Below, piece by piece: positions 11,149 through 22,402 of a stretch of 64,000 bases of DNA (the stretch's first letter is position 1; each line of letters starts with the position of its first letter). A program made the translations under genes and the position numbers. The stretch comes from Leishmania mexicana MHOM/GT/2001/U1103 (Eukaryota; Euglenozoa; Kinetoplastea; Trypanosomatida; Trypanosomatidae), in contig NC_018324.1 in the NCBI RefSeq assembly GCF_000234665.1, positions 305,501 through 369,500 of the forward strand, in the 5' to 3' direction. The notes below the pieces were generated by a model. The model did no database searches and had not been told where the DNA came from. It worked only from the letters and a program-made list of their open reading frames with translations.

Positions 11149-11172
11149 ATGGGTTACGAGGTTTATGTGTAG
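11149..11172 (+). other. Upstream open reading frame (7 codons) before the NFU gene
   Basis: The ATG at 11149, in the favourable context CCATGG, opens a frame for MGYEVYV that stops with TAG at 11170-11172, one base before the main ATG at 11174. It lies downstream of the predicted splice acceptor and so would be in the mature mRNA. Whether it is translated cannot be seen from sequence. Confidence 0.4.
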
Positions 11173-11173
11173 T

Positions 11174-11956
11174 ATGCTGCGGCGCACGTTATGCCGTCGC
11201 ATGATGCAGCTGCATGCGCAGCCCACCCCAAACCCGCTCTGCCACTCCTTCACTATCCCGGCGGACAGCTTTGAGAGCTTTGTGCCGCAAGGGCAGTCGT
11301 GCGAGGTGGCACACCGCGGCCTGGCGTGGGTGCACCCGCTCTCCCAAGGACTCTTTGAGCAGTACTCGCAGGAGGTGATGAGCGTCTTTATCGCCCCTCG
11401 GCACGTGTCCATCTCCGTGTACACGAATGTGGAGTGGTCTAAAATCGAGTGGAGCATCAGCAGCTTCCTGGGGCACTACCTCATCTTCAATAATACGTGC
11501 ATCTCTCCTGCAAAGGAGTACACTCTCATCGAGGATGACCTAGAGCTGAAGGACACCGACTCCGAGGTGCTACAATGCATCAAGGAGCTGCTGCGGGAGC
11601 AGGTGCGTCCGATGGTCCAGCGCGACGGAGGCGACGTAAAGCTGCTGAACTTCAACGAGAAAACGGGTGTTGTGTCCCTTGCGATGCTTGGTGCCTGCAA
11701 AACGTGCCCCTCGTCGCAGAACACCCTCAAGGACGGTATCGAACGCGTCATGAAGCACTTTTTGCCCGAGGTGACAGAGGTGATCGAGGACAAGGAGCAC
11801 CAGTTCTACGAGGACTACGGGCTTCTTTTCGACTCAGAGAAGGCGCTCTTCAAGGAGGCCGCGCGACTAGATCGAGAGCGGCAGGCGCACCTTCGACACA
11901 AGCTAACCCCCACGGTTCTCTCCTATGACGCTCTCAACGAACCGGATGGCGATTGA
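11174..11956 (+). CDS. NFU-type iron-sulfur cluster scaffold protein, mitochondrial
   Basis: A 260-residue protein. Nfu proteins carry or hand over Fe-S clusters to mitochondrial apoproteins such as lipoate synthase and aconitase. Residues 1-12 are Arg-rich (MLRRTLCRRMMQ), as expected for a mitochondrial presequence. Residues about 14-105 form the Nfu N-terminal domain, with the family motif TPNP near residue 18. Residues about 125-200 form the NifU-like C-terminal domain, with RDGGDVKL and the cluster-binding pair C175-K-T-C178. The C-terminal 55 residues are charged and helical, a tail not needed for the domain. An in-frame ATG at 11165 would add three residues; I prefer 11174 because it gives a cleaner presequence and does not overlap the upstream frame. 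The frame is open up to the N gap, but the tract before 11140 is clearly a splice region, not protein. Trypanosomatids have several Nfu paralogs and I cannot say which this is. Confidence 0.9.
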   Translation: MLRRTLCRRMMQLHAQPTPNPLCHSFTIPADSFESFVPQGQSCEVAHRGLAWVHPLSQGLFEQYSQEVMSVFIAPRHVSISVYTNVEWSKIEWSISSFLGHYLIFNNTCISPAKEYTLIEDDLELKDTDSEVLQCIKELLREQVRPMVQRDGGDVKLLNFNEKTGVVSLAMLGACKTCPSSQNTLKDGIERVMKHFLPEVTEVIEDKEHQFYEDYGLLFDSEKALFKEAARLDRERQAHLRHKLTPTVLSYDALNEPDGD

Positions 11957-13043
11957 GTGCTGCAGAGACGTGTGTGTGTGTGTGCATGTGTGTGCCTTCA
12001 TGCTTACACGAAAGTGTTTGCTCAAGTGAACCGCTCTGCGCTGGGGCGCCACCGTGCACGCCGTCGCTGCGCACAATGTTTTGATCCGTTTCGCTTTTTG
12101 CGTGTTGTCTGGACTTTGTTTTATCGCTTTGGCGCTTCTTGATCGCAACTTGCACTGTTGTGCGGCCGGCTTCCCTTCCGTGACGGGGGGGGGAAGAGGG
12201 CAACATCTACTACCGCCCCCTCCCCCTCCTCCTCCTCTCTCCCCTTGCGCTCCGCATTTTGACCGATCAGCGAAAAGGCGTTGAAGCCGAACACACCAAA
12301 AGCCCCCCCCCCGAAAGATCAAGAGCGCCTCACCTCAGCTCAAGCAGGGCAAAGAGGTGTATGTATGGGTGTATGCTTGTGGGTGTATCGGTGCGCATCA
12401 GAAGGGCACACGCACGCATAGACGCGCACGTCGAATGGGGTGTTGTGACAGCGACCGAGCAGCGCCTTGTCGCTCGACAATGTAGTTTCGCCCCCCTCCC
12501 CCCTTTGTGATGTCGATTACTACGCCCACCTCCCTCCCTCCGGCTGGAACGATTCTGCTGTCACAATGGGTACGTGCAGGGTGATAGGGTAGGTGGGTGT
12601 CCCTTGTAGCGGCTTCATCTTCCTCTTGTGTATTGCCGTCACGCCCCCGCCCACACACGTGACGATATCTGCCCTTCTCCCTCACTCTCCATCTCTCCTT
12701 CCCTGTCTACGTCCTGTTCGAGTCCTTCGCCCATAAACAAAGAAGAACGGTAAGGAACAGAAGCAGCGAGCAAGCTGCCAACGCCCTCCCCTCCTTTTTT
12801 CTCTGTGTGTGTGTGTCGCGTCTTTCGACCTCTCGCACCTACCCGGCCTTCTCTTCGCCTTCTGACGCGTTTCCGTGGCCCCGTTCTTGGCTGATTACAC
12901 TCGCTGCCTTCTAGGCTCGGCTACTTCTAGCCTACACTGCTTACCGCGCTCTCCAGTTCCCCAGTGACTAAACCATCCCCACTCCTCACCGTCACACCTT
13001 CTCCTGCCAACGTGGTCCACTTAAAGGAACATCCGCATCAGCC
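11957..13043 (+). other. Spacer, no gene seen
   Basis: It contains a GT/CA-rich stretch near 11969-11995, a G/C-run and pyrimidine block at about 12184-12245, a C run at about 12303-12311 and repeated pyrimidine tracts up to 13015. The nearest AG before eIF6 after a C/T-rich stretch is at 13025-13026, with others at about 12955-12965. Open frames are short and not coding-like. Confidence 0.65.
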
Positions 13044-13793
13044 ATGACGCTACGCACCCGCTTTGAGAGCTCCGATGATATCGGTGTCTTCTCCCGCCTC
13101 ACCAACGCGTACTGCCTCGTGGCCGCTGGTGCGTCGCAAAACTTCTACTCGGTGTTCGAGCAGGAGTTGGCAAACCACATATGTGTCGTGTACACTTCCA
13201 TAGGGGATGCACGCGTGATTGGCCGCCTTACCATCGGCAACCGCCACGGCCTCATCGTTCCGTCCATCACAACGGATCAGGAGCTGCAGCACCTCCGCAA
13301 CTCGCTACCAGACTCGGTGAAAGTGCAGCGTGTCGAAGAGCGTCTGTCTGCACTAGGCAACTGTGTGGTTTGTAACGACCACGTAGCGCTCATCCACACA
13401 GACCTGAGCCGTGAGACAGAGGAGGTGATCCGCGACACACTGCAGGTTCAGACGTTCCGCACCTCCATTGCGGAGAACGCCCTAGTCGGTAGTTACGCCG
13501 TAGCTACGAATAAGGGTTGCATGGTGCATCCCAAGACCCCAGCGCAGGACATGGACGAGATTTCCTCTCTGCTGCAGGTGCCGGTCGTGGCGGGCACGAT
13601 CAACCGGGGCAATGCTGCCATCGGCTCTGGCCTCGTAGTGAACGACTGGGCCGCCTTTTGCGGTCTCAACACGACGGCGACAGAGATCACCGTCGTGGAG
13701 CGCATCTTCCAACTGCGCCGCGAGACCGCTGGTGGTGACGAAGGCAACTTACTGCAGAATGTCCGTGAAACCCTGGTGGACGAGCTGGCGTAG
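13044..13793 (+). CDS. EIF6: Eukaryotic translation initiation factor 6 (ribosome anti-association factor)
   Basis: A 249-residue protein, close to the usual 245, that matches the eIF6/Tif6 family throughout. It has the N-terminal FESSDDIGVFSRLTNAYCLV block, GNRHGLIVP at 65-73, the conserved central VEERLSALGN-type segment, and the C-terminal GTINRGNAAIGSGLVVNDW and FCGLNTTATEI blocks. The fold is a five-bladed pentein. eIF6 binds the 60S subunit, is needed for its maturation in the nucleolus, and prevents premature joining to 40S until SBDS and EFL1 release it. The ATG at 13044 is the first in frame, immediately after the splice region, and gives the canonical N-terminus. The C-terminal tail after residue 230 is short and Glu/Asn-rich. 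No truncation or frameshift is visible. Confidence 0.96.
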   Translation: MTLRTRFESSDDIGVFSRLTNAYCLVAAGASQNFYSVFEQELANHICVVYTSIGDARVIGRLTIGNRHGLIVPSITTDQELQHLRNSLPDSVKVQRVEERLSALGNCVVCNDHVALIHTDLSRETEEVIRDTLQVQTFRTSIAENALVGSYAVATNKGCMVHPKTPAQDMDEISSLLQVPVVAGTINRGNAAIGSGLVVNDWAAFCGLNTTATEITVVERIFQLRRETAGGDEGNLLQNVRETLVDELA

Positions 13794-16700
13794 CTATAAC
13801 GAGAACAAACGAAGAGGCAAGGGTGGTGAGCTGCGCGAAACGAGAGTATCACGCGTCACGAGTGCGCTGGAGCCTTCGCACATCCGTGCCGAGGCTCGGC
13901 AGACGCTGCTCGTTAACGAAGTCGATCACACTATGTCCCCTGCCTACAAATTCCACTATGTGGGTGCGGCGGATAGTTGGTCGTCTTTCGCTCCCATATA
14001 ATTCTTCGTTTATTTTTCCGGCTGCTCTTGTCCTGTGGTGGCGTCAACGCATGCGTCTGTGTGTGTCGCACGTCGCCGTTGTGTTTTTTTTTGTTGTTGT
14101 TGTTGTCTTCCGCCTTTTTTTGTGTGTCCGGCTCGTTGCGTCTCCGCAGTGGCTCAGCACTTGTGCGTTTTTTTTTGTTTTGTTTCGTGTTGTGTGTGGC
14201 TCGTGTGTGTGTCGGTGCCCGCTGTCTCGTTGTTCTCCTTTTGCGGTGGTCCGCTACAGCGGTCTCTCTCCATTGATCTCTGCGGGTTTTCAACCAGAGA
14301 ACAAAAAAAAAATAAATAAAAAGGAGTCACCGGCCTCCGGTGCCGCTGTGTGTGCGCGCGCGGGTGCTTTGTGCTGTTGTGATGGGTAATCGTTTTAGAT
14401 GTGGGTGCGCGTGTGGTGCGTCTTTGGTGTTCGCACGTGTGGCCGCCGCGTAGATTTTGTTGTACGCTTCTCTTATCGCTTGACGGTGCGAGCTTTCCAG
14501 CTCGGTAGCCACCAGCGCGGACCTTTCCCATTTGTGTGGCTGATGCGGGGACTCTTGTGGAGGATCTCACTATCACTCGCGGTAGCATATGCAACCCCCC
14601 TCTCTTTTCTTGCTTGCCCCATCGCGAAGACAGCTGTCACTGGGCACCGGCGAGAATGCCGGCCGCTCCTCTTCCCCCTCCCTCCTCCTTTTTCGGAAGC
14701 CACCCCACAGAATGCAGCACTCGTATACGACACTGGCACGCGCACAAATCCACTGACGCTTTGTTTTTCACCGTTTTTGTTTGTCCTGTCTCCTTCCGAG
14801 ATCCACTAAGTAAACGTAAACATCTGGCTAATGCACACAACGACACCTCCTCCTGCCGCTAAAAAAAACACCAACGAGGGACTAGGATGTACGCACGTAT
14901 GCATACAATTTCCTGATGCTCATCTGTTTGTTGTGTGTCTTGTCTTGTTCTTCCTGTCTCTCTAACCGCATTTTGCGCGCCAGCTGTATCGCGCGGACAC
15001 ACCTAGGCTTCTCCCTTTTTTCCTCGCGAAACCTTCATCTCGTCATCTGCGCATGCGCGTGTGTATACATGTGGATACACATGGATGGAATTGGGGTCAG
15101 TGCTCTTGTATTTTCTCATTTGGTTTCCTTTGACCCACTTCTCATGCCTCGAAGAGGACACTCCATGCCCCCTCCCACACGCTCGTGTTACACACGTCGA
15201 TGTATGTGTGCGGCGAGAATGACGTGTAAAAGGAGGAGCGACGGTCGCGGAGGTAGGCTGTGCCGAGGCAGCGGCCCATTTAGCTGGAGTGCACGCACCT
15301 GCGGGAAATACATGGAAGGGCATGATGTCGCAACGCCATAAGCAACAAATATATTACAACTCCGTTAACCCGTGCCAAGCGGAAGGTGTGTGTCCAGTCT
15401 CGGTGCCTGACCCACGCATCGGCGCGCTAGTTAGCTCGGCCAAGCCGCACGCCTGTTGGTTGGTGTTGGCGTGTGCATTTGTCTTCTGTGCAATCACTGT
15501 GGCATGCCCACATCAACGCAGGTGGGAAAGAACGTGACATGTGCGGCCTTGCGTTGCTGCCCTACTCATTCTGTCTTCGAGCCTGTATGTGAGTGTGTCT
15601 CTGCTCACCTCTCTCGTGCAGCGCCTGCGCCTCTGCTGCACCATCTTCTCCCCACCACCTCACGCCTTCTTTCCTTCTCTCTCTCGCGCACCTTCCACAC
15701 ATCCAACGCGAATCTCCTGCGATGCAATGCGCAGTTACAACAACAGCAAAAAAAGAGTAAGGTAACACAAACTCCTCATAGACAGAAGCTCCCCGCACGC
15801 GCGCTTTCGTTCTCTCACACAAGTGCACGTGTGAAGCTCTGTCGCGCAAAGCATTCCTTGACGAAGGCCAGCGCGCTCAACTCTATCCAACGCCACCTCC
15901 CCCCTCCACTTCTGTTGTTGTAATCCGTTTCCAAGAGAGCATTTCTTCCTCTGCGTGGTCCCTGGCGGCTACAGGGACGCCGCAATTCGTGAGAACAGAG
16001 AAGAATCACGGGGGATCGCAAGACCACACGCGCTCGAGCAAGGGATCGCGTTACTGTGTGGAGCCGGCTACCGTTTCGTGAGCAGGCGCACACGCACACA
16101 TCCTCCTCTACATCTACTCATACGCACCGTGTCGCCCGCACGGCGGTGTGTATGCGTCATCGCTGCCGTTTCACTACACAAAGTCACCGTGACTGATTTG
16201 TACGAACATCTCGCTACTCCTTTTCTTTGCTGGAGTTTGCCGTTTGTGTTTTTCATGCCATTATTTTGCTGATTGCTTCTTACCTCCCCTCTCTCCTGCC
16301 TGCCTCTCGGTGTCGTTCCTTTTCACTTATCTCTGTTTTTTTTTCTCGCGTGAGTGTGTGCGTGTGTGTCTGTGTTGTTGTGTTCTTCGCCTCCGTCTTG
16401 CGAGCCTTTTGTCCTGTCCGCTCAACCATCGTCTTCGTTCCACCAGGGGACCACTTCTTCCCACAAAGCGCATACTCGAACCGGATCGACCCCCACGTCC
16501 CCCGTGGCTACTCCATCGTTTCTTTTGGTTATTATTATTAGTTTGTTTTATATATTTTATCGCGTGTTTCTCATCTCCCCCCAAAACCCCCTTCGAATCG
16601 GCTGGGCGTCTGTCTTCCTCAATCGCTGTCGAGCACCCTTTCAGGCGGTTCTTCACCCTTTATACTGTACATCTCATTTCTGCCTTCATTTTTCTGTGCG

Positions 16701-17600
16701 CGCGTGTGTGTGTGTGTGTGTGCTACGGCTGACCTTCTCTGGTGACTGATTTCACGCCCGTCTCCTATTCGTCCCTCCGTGAACTCTCCTCATTCTTGTT
16801 CACCTCTTGTTTCCGTTTTCATCACTCCGGAAGGTCAGTGATCGACAGGGCAGTCCACGCACGCATAGCGCCCGCTGACGCTTTAGGGTCTGTGGACCCA
16901 TCAACGCACAGGCAGTTGCTGCGTACAGAACGGGTTGTAGGGAGCAACACGGGATACAGCAAGAGAGCACAAGTAAACGAGAGCAGAGAGGGAAAGGAAA
17001 AAAAAAAGATAGCAAATACTTCAAAACGTCTACAGTCGTTCGGTGTTAGCCCGCTGCGCTCTCCTTCCCTCTCCCTTTCCTTCCCAGGGGGTTCCTGCGC
17101 GCGCGTTTTTGTGTGAGCGTGCCTGTCTAGATTTTTTTCTCCATTTCGTCATATCTTTGGGTGTTTTGTTTCACTTGGCGCATTCTGTTTCTTCCCCCCT
17201 CCCCCGCTTCTCTCTGTCTTTGCGCTTCTTATCATTGTTCTCATCGGAAATCTGCCACGAAGCCGTCCCTGTGCACGGCCCAGGCTCCGCATCTCTGGTT
17301 GTGTGGTGGTGTACAGTCACACACGCCCACCCCCGTCCACGCACTCGCGATACAATACTCTTTTCCAACAACAACAAAAAACGCCACTGTTGCTTGTGCT
17401 CTCACTGCTTGGTGCTCTCTCTCTCCTTTTCTTTCGGACGTATGGTGTGTGGGCACGGCGCCTCTTTGTTTTGTTTTTCCCTTTGTTGTTTCCTTTGCTC
17501 TCCTCCCCTTCTGCCCCTCCCTCCACTCCCCCTCTCCTCTCCTCTCCTCCTGATTCCGGGCCATTTTTATTTCATTTTTTTTTTCGTTCTCTGTGTGTGT
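13794..17600 (+). other. Long spacer (3.8 kb), no gene seen
   Basis: T-rich in the first part (T runs near 14080-14130 and 14170-14180), CA/GT-rich and C/T-rich later (GT repeat near 16705-16721, long C/T tracts at about 17180-17240 and 17500-17560). Several open frames of 100-190 codons exist, but they are low-complexity (Ser, Leu, Phe, Cys, Val from C/T and GT tracts) and overlap each other in different frames. I see no conserved protein and no recognisable RNA gene. Confidence 0.6.
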
Positions 17601-17700
17601 NNNNNNNNNNNNNNNNNNNNNNNNNNNNNNNNNNNNNNNNNNNNNNNNNNNNNNNNNNNNNNNNNNNNNNNNNNNNNNNNNNNNNNNNNNNNNNNNNNNN
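17601..17700. other. Assembly gap (100 N)
   Basis: Exactly 100 undetermined bases within the 5' region of the AMPK-like kinase gene, directly after a GT repeat. The splice acceptor of that gene is probably hidden here. Confidence 0.98.
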
Positions 17701-17775
17701 TGGAAGCCGCGTGCTGGCGTTCCCCGTCACTCCTCGAGTAGCCTTCCTGAGATACGAAATCGAAAAGCGTGGCGC

Positions 17776-19160
17776 ATGATGGCGGAAGCTTACCACAACA
17801 ATCCCGCTGTCTCCAAGATAGGTCAGCGCTTTGGTCCCTATCAGGTCGGCGACACCATCGGCCGTGGCACCTTCGCCAAAGTAAAGATTGGCTACCACGA
17901 AACGACCAAGGTCCGCGTAGCGCTCAAGATTATATCACGCAAGCTGATGGACAGCGACGCGCGTTCGGCGCTGAAGATCAAGCGCGAGATCAAGATCATG
18001 CGGGTGCTGCGCCATCCGCATATTACTCGGCTCTACGATGTCGTCAAGACAAAGCATGACATTGTGTTGGTCATGGAGTACGTGTCTGGCGGTGAGCTAT
18101 TTGACTACGTTACCCACAAGGGTCGACTAGAGGAGCCGACTGCGCGCGCCCTATTTCAGCAGTTAACCGCCGCTGTCGCCTACTGCCATCGCTACCGGGT
18201 CACACATCGTGACATCAAGCCAGAGAACATCATGATGGAGCACGGCTGCCGCAGCGTGAAGTTGAGCGACTTCGGACTATCCTCCATCACTCATGACGGG
18301 CGCTTCTTCGAGACGAGCTGCGGCACACCCAACTACGCGTCCCCGGAAGTGGTAAGTGGGCGACTCTACGGCGGGCCAGAGGCGGATGTGTGGAGCTGCG
18401 GCGTCGTGCTCTATGCCATGCTCTGCGGCACTCTGCCCTTCGACGACAGCAACATTGCTTTCCTTTTCAAGAAGATCCAGACGGCGGACTACGCTATCCC
18501 TAGCCACGTCTCCCCGCAGGCACAGGACCTGCTGCATCGCGTGCTGGTCGTGAACCCGCTGGAGCGGGCCACCATGGAGCAGGTGATGCAGCACCCGTGG
18601 CTGCGGCCCAACTTTCCCCGCTACCTGTTGTCGTTGCACTATGCCGCTATCGTGGAGACGACACGCTTCGCGAGCACCTACTACCTCACGGAGGACATGC
18701 TGGATGACGAGGTTTTGAACGTTGTCGCCTCCCGCTTCCGTGTCTCCCCGCAGGAGGTGGCGTCAATCATTATGTCGGAGGAAGAGCGCATCCCGTCGAT
18801 GCGGGCCGTCATTAGCGACGAGGACAACCCGAACTCCATGGCGCGTCGCTACCCCGCCGCGAACTACTTTGAGATGTACTCAAACGTATTAGACTCGAAG
18901 CTGTGGCCCACGCCGGTGGAGATCGCCGCGGCCGAGGTGGCCCTGCGCGACGAGGCTCATGACATCTACGTTTCCTACGTTATTCTGACGCAGAAGAAGC
19001 AGAACAAGCTGGCTCCGCAAGAGCACACCGCAAACCCGTCGTTTGGAGAGAGTGCCAACTCTCTACTTCAGTCGCAGGCCCAGCAAGGCTACGGCTCCCT
19101 CAACGCGAACTCGTTGCAGCAGCTCACCGGCAACAGCAGCTACACCGGCCTCAGCTTCAA
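17776..19160 (+). CDS. AMPK/SNF1 catalytic alpha-subunit-like protein kinase, 3' end lost in a gap
   Basis: The first 461 residues of a CAMKL-family kinase. The domain spans about residues 21-275: glycine loop IGRGTFAKVKIG (28-39), catalytic K51, HRD at 144-146, DFG at 165-167. The activation segment FETSCGTPNYASPE has T180, which corresponds to the LKB1-type activating threonine of AMPK alpha (Thr172 in mammals). WSCGVVLYAMLCGTLPFDD is the SNF1/AMPK hallmark. A UBA-like autoinhibitory segment probably follows (about 305-340). The visible tail ends in a Gln/Ser/Asn-rich linker, so the C-terminal beta/gamma-binding KA1-type domain, if present, lies in the gap. AMPK senses low energy and, in trypanosomes, is linked to life-cycle development. 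Start: the paired ATGs at 17776 and 17779 are the first after the gap in frame and give a normal N-terminus. Sequence after the N run does not continue the protein convincingly. Confidence 0.92.
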
Positions 19161-19260
19161 NNNNNNNNNNNNNNNNNNNNNNNNNNNNNNNNNNNNNNNN
19201 NNNNNNNNNNNNNNNNNNNNNNNNNNNNNNNNNNNNNNNNNNNNNNNNNNNNNNNNNNNN
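19161..19260. other. Assembly gap (100 N)
   Basis: Exactly 100 undetermined bases cutting the 3' end of the AMPK-like gene. Its real size is unknown and may include the missing C-terminal domain. Confidence 0.98.
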
Positions 19261-21742
19261 ACTGCGAAAGAGAGGGAGCAGCTTATTCTTGCACCCTCTT
19301 TCTTCCTCAACTACGGCTTGCTGTTGTGTGTGTGTGTGCATCCAGTAATGACGAGATGCAGACCACCGTTCCGTTTCACTCCTCCTCTACACGTGCGTGC
19401 ACGAACGACGTGGGGCACCGATAGAGATACCATCGCTGTCGACACGAAAAAAAGCGGTCACATACACATATGTATTCAAGAAATAATGATTCAAGGCAAA
19501 GACGCTGGTGTTCTTGTTCACTTGCAAGCAGGAGTGCTGGCGACGCCCCCCCCCACCCGACTACCTTTCTCTTACTCTCTAACGTCCACTGCAGCTCCTT
19601 TCGTTTTTTTCTCCTCGTGCGTCTGTAATATTTCCCACAACCATCATCTCCATCGCTTTTTTTTTTGCTCCGTCGTGCATATGTGCGTGTGTGTGTTTCC
19701 CCTGAGCCCGTGGTCATGGGGGAACACCACCTCCTCCTTTCTGGGATGTTTGCTGGGGCGGTGTAATCATCCCTTTTGCGCCATGTGACGGGCCGCGTCG
19801 AGCCAAGCCCATGTTCTGTAGCAGAAAGGGGAGCACCTCGGGAACAACAACGAAATAAAAACAAAACACACAAAAATAGTTCCCGCCCCTCCCCTCTCTC
19901 TATCTGAATTCTCCATTATAGTGCTCGTCTATGTGTGTATTGCGTGCACTTACCTTCCAGTTTCTCTCCGTGGCTCCGTTGATCTCCTCTGCGTCCCCGT
20001 TCTTCCATCCCCTCGGTGGTGTTGTTGTTGTACATAGGTGAGGCACCTTGTGTGTGCTTGTGTATGTGCGGCTCTTTTTTTCTTCGAATTTTCGTGGTAC
20101 CATTTTTCTTTCTTTTTGCAGAAGTGAATGTGTGCGTTCCTAGCGCGAGCACCGCCGCCGTTTCGATGCAGTGCTCGCGGGGGGAGAGAGCCACTACACG
20201 CGTCTGCTCGCCGTAGCGTGTACTGTGGGTGGAAGAGTGAGGCAGACTACGCTGGGTGCCCTGAGGACTCACGTGAATTCTCGAAAAAAGAAGAAATGAA
20301 GCCAACCGGCTACTGAGAATCAAAAAGCCCCCCCCCCTCCCTCTCTTCCAGAAAAAAAAACATTTGTGGCATAGTTCGGTCAACATGCGGAATCAATAGT
20401 ACTTGTAGCTGTGTATGTGTGTAAACAAGTATTGGGAGGGGGAGGGAGCGGTGGAGGGCACATCTGCTGTCCCACACGTCACCAGCAGCTCTACGAAACG
20501 TACCCATGAAAGCGTTGCTGATTGAAGTGCGGCGTCGAGCCGCAATCTCGATTTCATCTTACCCGACTCAGCGCATGGAGACACATGGCACTGTCACACC
20601 CGTCTAATCTAGACGTTTTTTTTTGCTGTTCTGTGGTGTCATCTCCAATTTTACTGCATCTCTCTCTTCTCTCGTGTCTCCTGCTCTTTGGTTTACGTGC
20701 TTGCCCATGGTGGCGTGCACAGGCGTGCACAATGCCTCAAACCCTTCGCCGACCAGAGAGGTCGAGGAAAGGAAGGCGCTAGAAAACAGGAGGAGGAGCG
20801 GGGCGTCGATTGCGTGCGCACTGAACATACCCGGTCGCTCACCTCCCTTGCTCGGCTCATCCACACCGCTTCCTCTGCTCCGCTCCTGTCTTCTTTTTCG
20901 AGCGTCCTGCCCCCTTTCCAGCGACTGCCTCTCGCCAAGAGAGAGGCGATCCTATTTTGTTTTGCAGGCCCTTGACCCTATTGCCTGCAATACTCGAAGG
21001 GTGTCCCCTCCTCGCCCCCCGCCAAGAAGAAAGTAGTCGCGGGCGCACATGCCGACATCCACACATACACACGGACACGTTCGCCACGTAATCAATTACG
21101 CCCCTTGCCACCCACACATGCAAGAGACAGGTGCTCACATCAACACCGACCCCTTCCCCCTTTCCTCCCCATACACACACACACCAACATGCACTGGTAG
21201 CCTATTCAAGACTCCTGTTCATCTCTTGCGTCTTTGTGTGCGCACCAATCTTCTTGGTGGCTTTGTATCGCAGTTTTCTTTTTTCGTGTGCCTCCTTCTC
21301 ATTTCCGTCACTCGAGCACTTTTCGCGCACATGCGAGGTGCTCGAGGCTTCGCAGTCAGGTGCAGCTCACCGACTGCTTAGTGAGGCGCAATCCACGGAC
21401 AGCGGGCATGCTTACCGGCAGCAACGGCGCAGTAACATTCGTTATGGTGCATGTGTCGCCGACGAGAATGGCAAAGAGCAACGTCCAAACAACAATCATG
21501 TCATCACCATCACTCGCCCCCGCGGCCGCCGGGGTGTGGAACGACCGAAGCAAGGGCCGCTTTCAGGGGCGGTTGCTGGCACATGGGTGAGCCTGATTAG
21601 CGTCACCAGTCATCGGGGCTTGCATGCCCAGCTATCTCTACAACACTGAGTGAGTCTCCGACATCCTGAAGTTTTTGCCTCATCCACGCACTCAGGAAGG
21701 CACGCTTCGAAAACCGTCAGGGAATCCATCTTCTGTACATGA
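19261..21742 (+). other. Spacer after the AMPK gene; possible upstream remains of the decayed gene
   Basis: From 19261 to about 21100 it is C/T-, T- and CA-rich with no coding signal. From about 21290 onward composition changes and open frames in two phases become more coding-like: one ends with TGA at 21647-21649 and the other ends at 21590. This fits a decayed coding sequence continuing into the block at 21743, but the exact extent is unclear. Confidence 0.45.
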
Positions 21743-22402
21743 TCGAGAGCACTCGCTGCCGATTTGCCCATCCTCAATGTCCCTACAGAGCAGCGTGCTT
21801 GCATTCTGTACTCGCTCCACCGCGCCGGCATTCCGCTGCTCCTGCACGACTGCTGCGAGAAGTTTCGCAACCTCCCATTGCCGTACCTGCTTATCGCCAT
21901 TCCGCTGGGGCATCAGACACTTGGCGTGGCGCTGTGTCTCGTTTTCCTGTTTTGCCGGTAGCACGACCTCGAAGGCAAGCTGCGCCTGGAAGGGGTGCTG
22001 GAGGGCCGCTCACAGCCGCATCCGGTGACAGTAGATGGTGTGGAGCCGGCCGCGTCGGCGACAAGCGGTGCCGCGTGCGAGGCTCGCGAGGTACATAGCG
22101 GCGCAAACTCTGGGATGGCCAATCTAGTTGAGATGAGAGGGCCGGCTGTTGAAGGTCGTCCCATGGCCGCTGCAGCGCGTCCTCAGGTGGCACATTGTGT
22201 TTCTTACGGTTTGGGGATGCTAGAACGCCTTTTGATGCAGATAACCAGCTCATTACATTTCAGGTTGCCTCTGTCGGATGCGTGCGTCGAGGCAGCGGCG
22301 GCGGAGGCCGTGGACGCGTCGCTGCTCTTCTACGGCCCGACTGACGCCAACCTGGCACTAAGCAGAGCGAAATGGGTGCTGTGTCAAGAAATGCATGGCT
22401 GA
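21743..22402 (+). pseudogene. Decayed protein-coding gene of unknown function
   Basis: A single frame carries coding-like codon use over about 660 bases, but is broken by TAG at 21959-21961 and bounded upstream by TGA at 21740-21742, with another TGA at 21647-21649 in the same frame. The segment before the TAG includes a well-formed hydrophobic and helical stretch (NVPTEQRACILYSLHRAG and PLPYLLIAIPLGHQ). The segment after it (21962-22402) is a continuous 146-codon frame ending in TGA, with acidic, Ala-rich protein-like composition. No domain was recognised. Reading all three breaks as point changes from sense codons is the simplest explanation, with sequencing error in a low-quality assembly as the alternative. 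It lies in a 9 kb stretch with no other gene. Confidence 0.5.

Noticed and set aside
11049..11172. Continuation of the helicase frame after the gap
   Set aside because: It encodes a C/T tract and does not match the expected helicase C-terminus; it is the leader of the next gene.
17593..19788. A 731-codon frame running through two gaps around the AMPK kinase
   Set aside because: The N bases are unread and the sequence after 19260 is low-complexity UTR; only 17776-19160 is supported.
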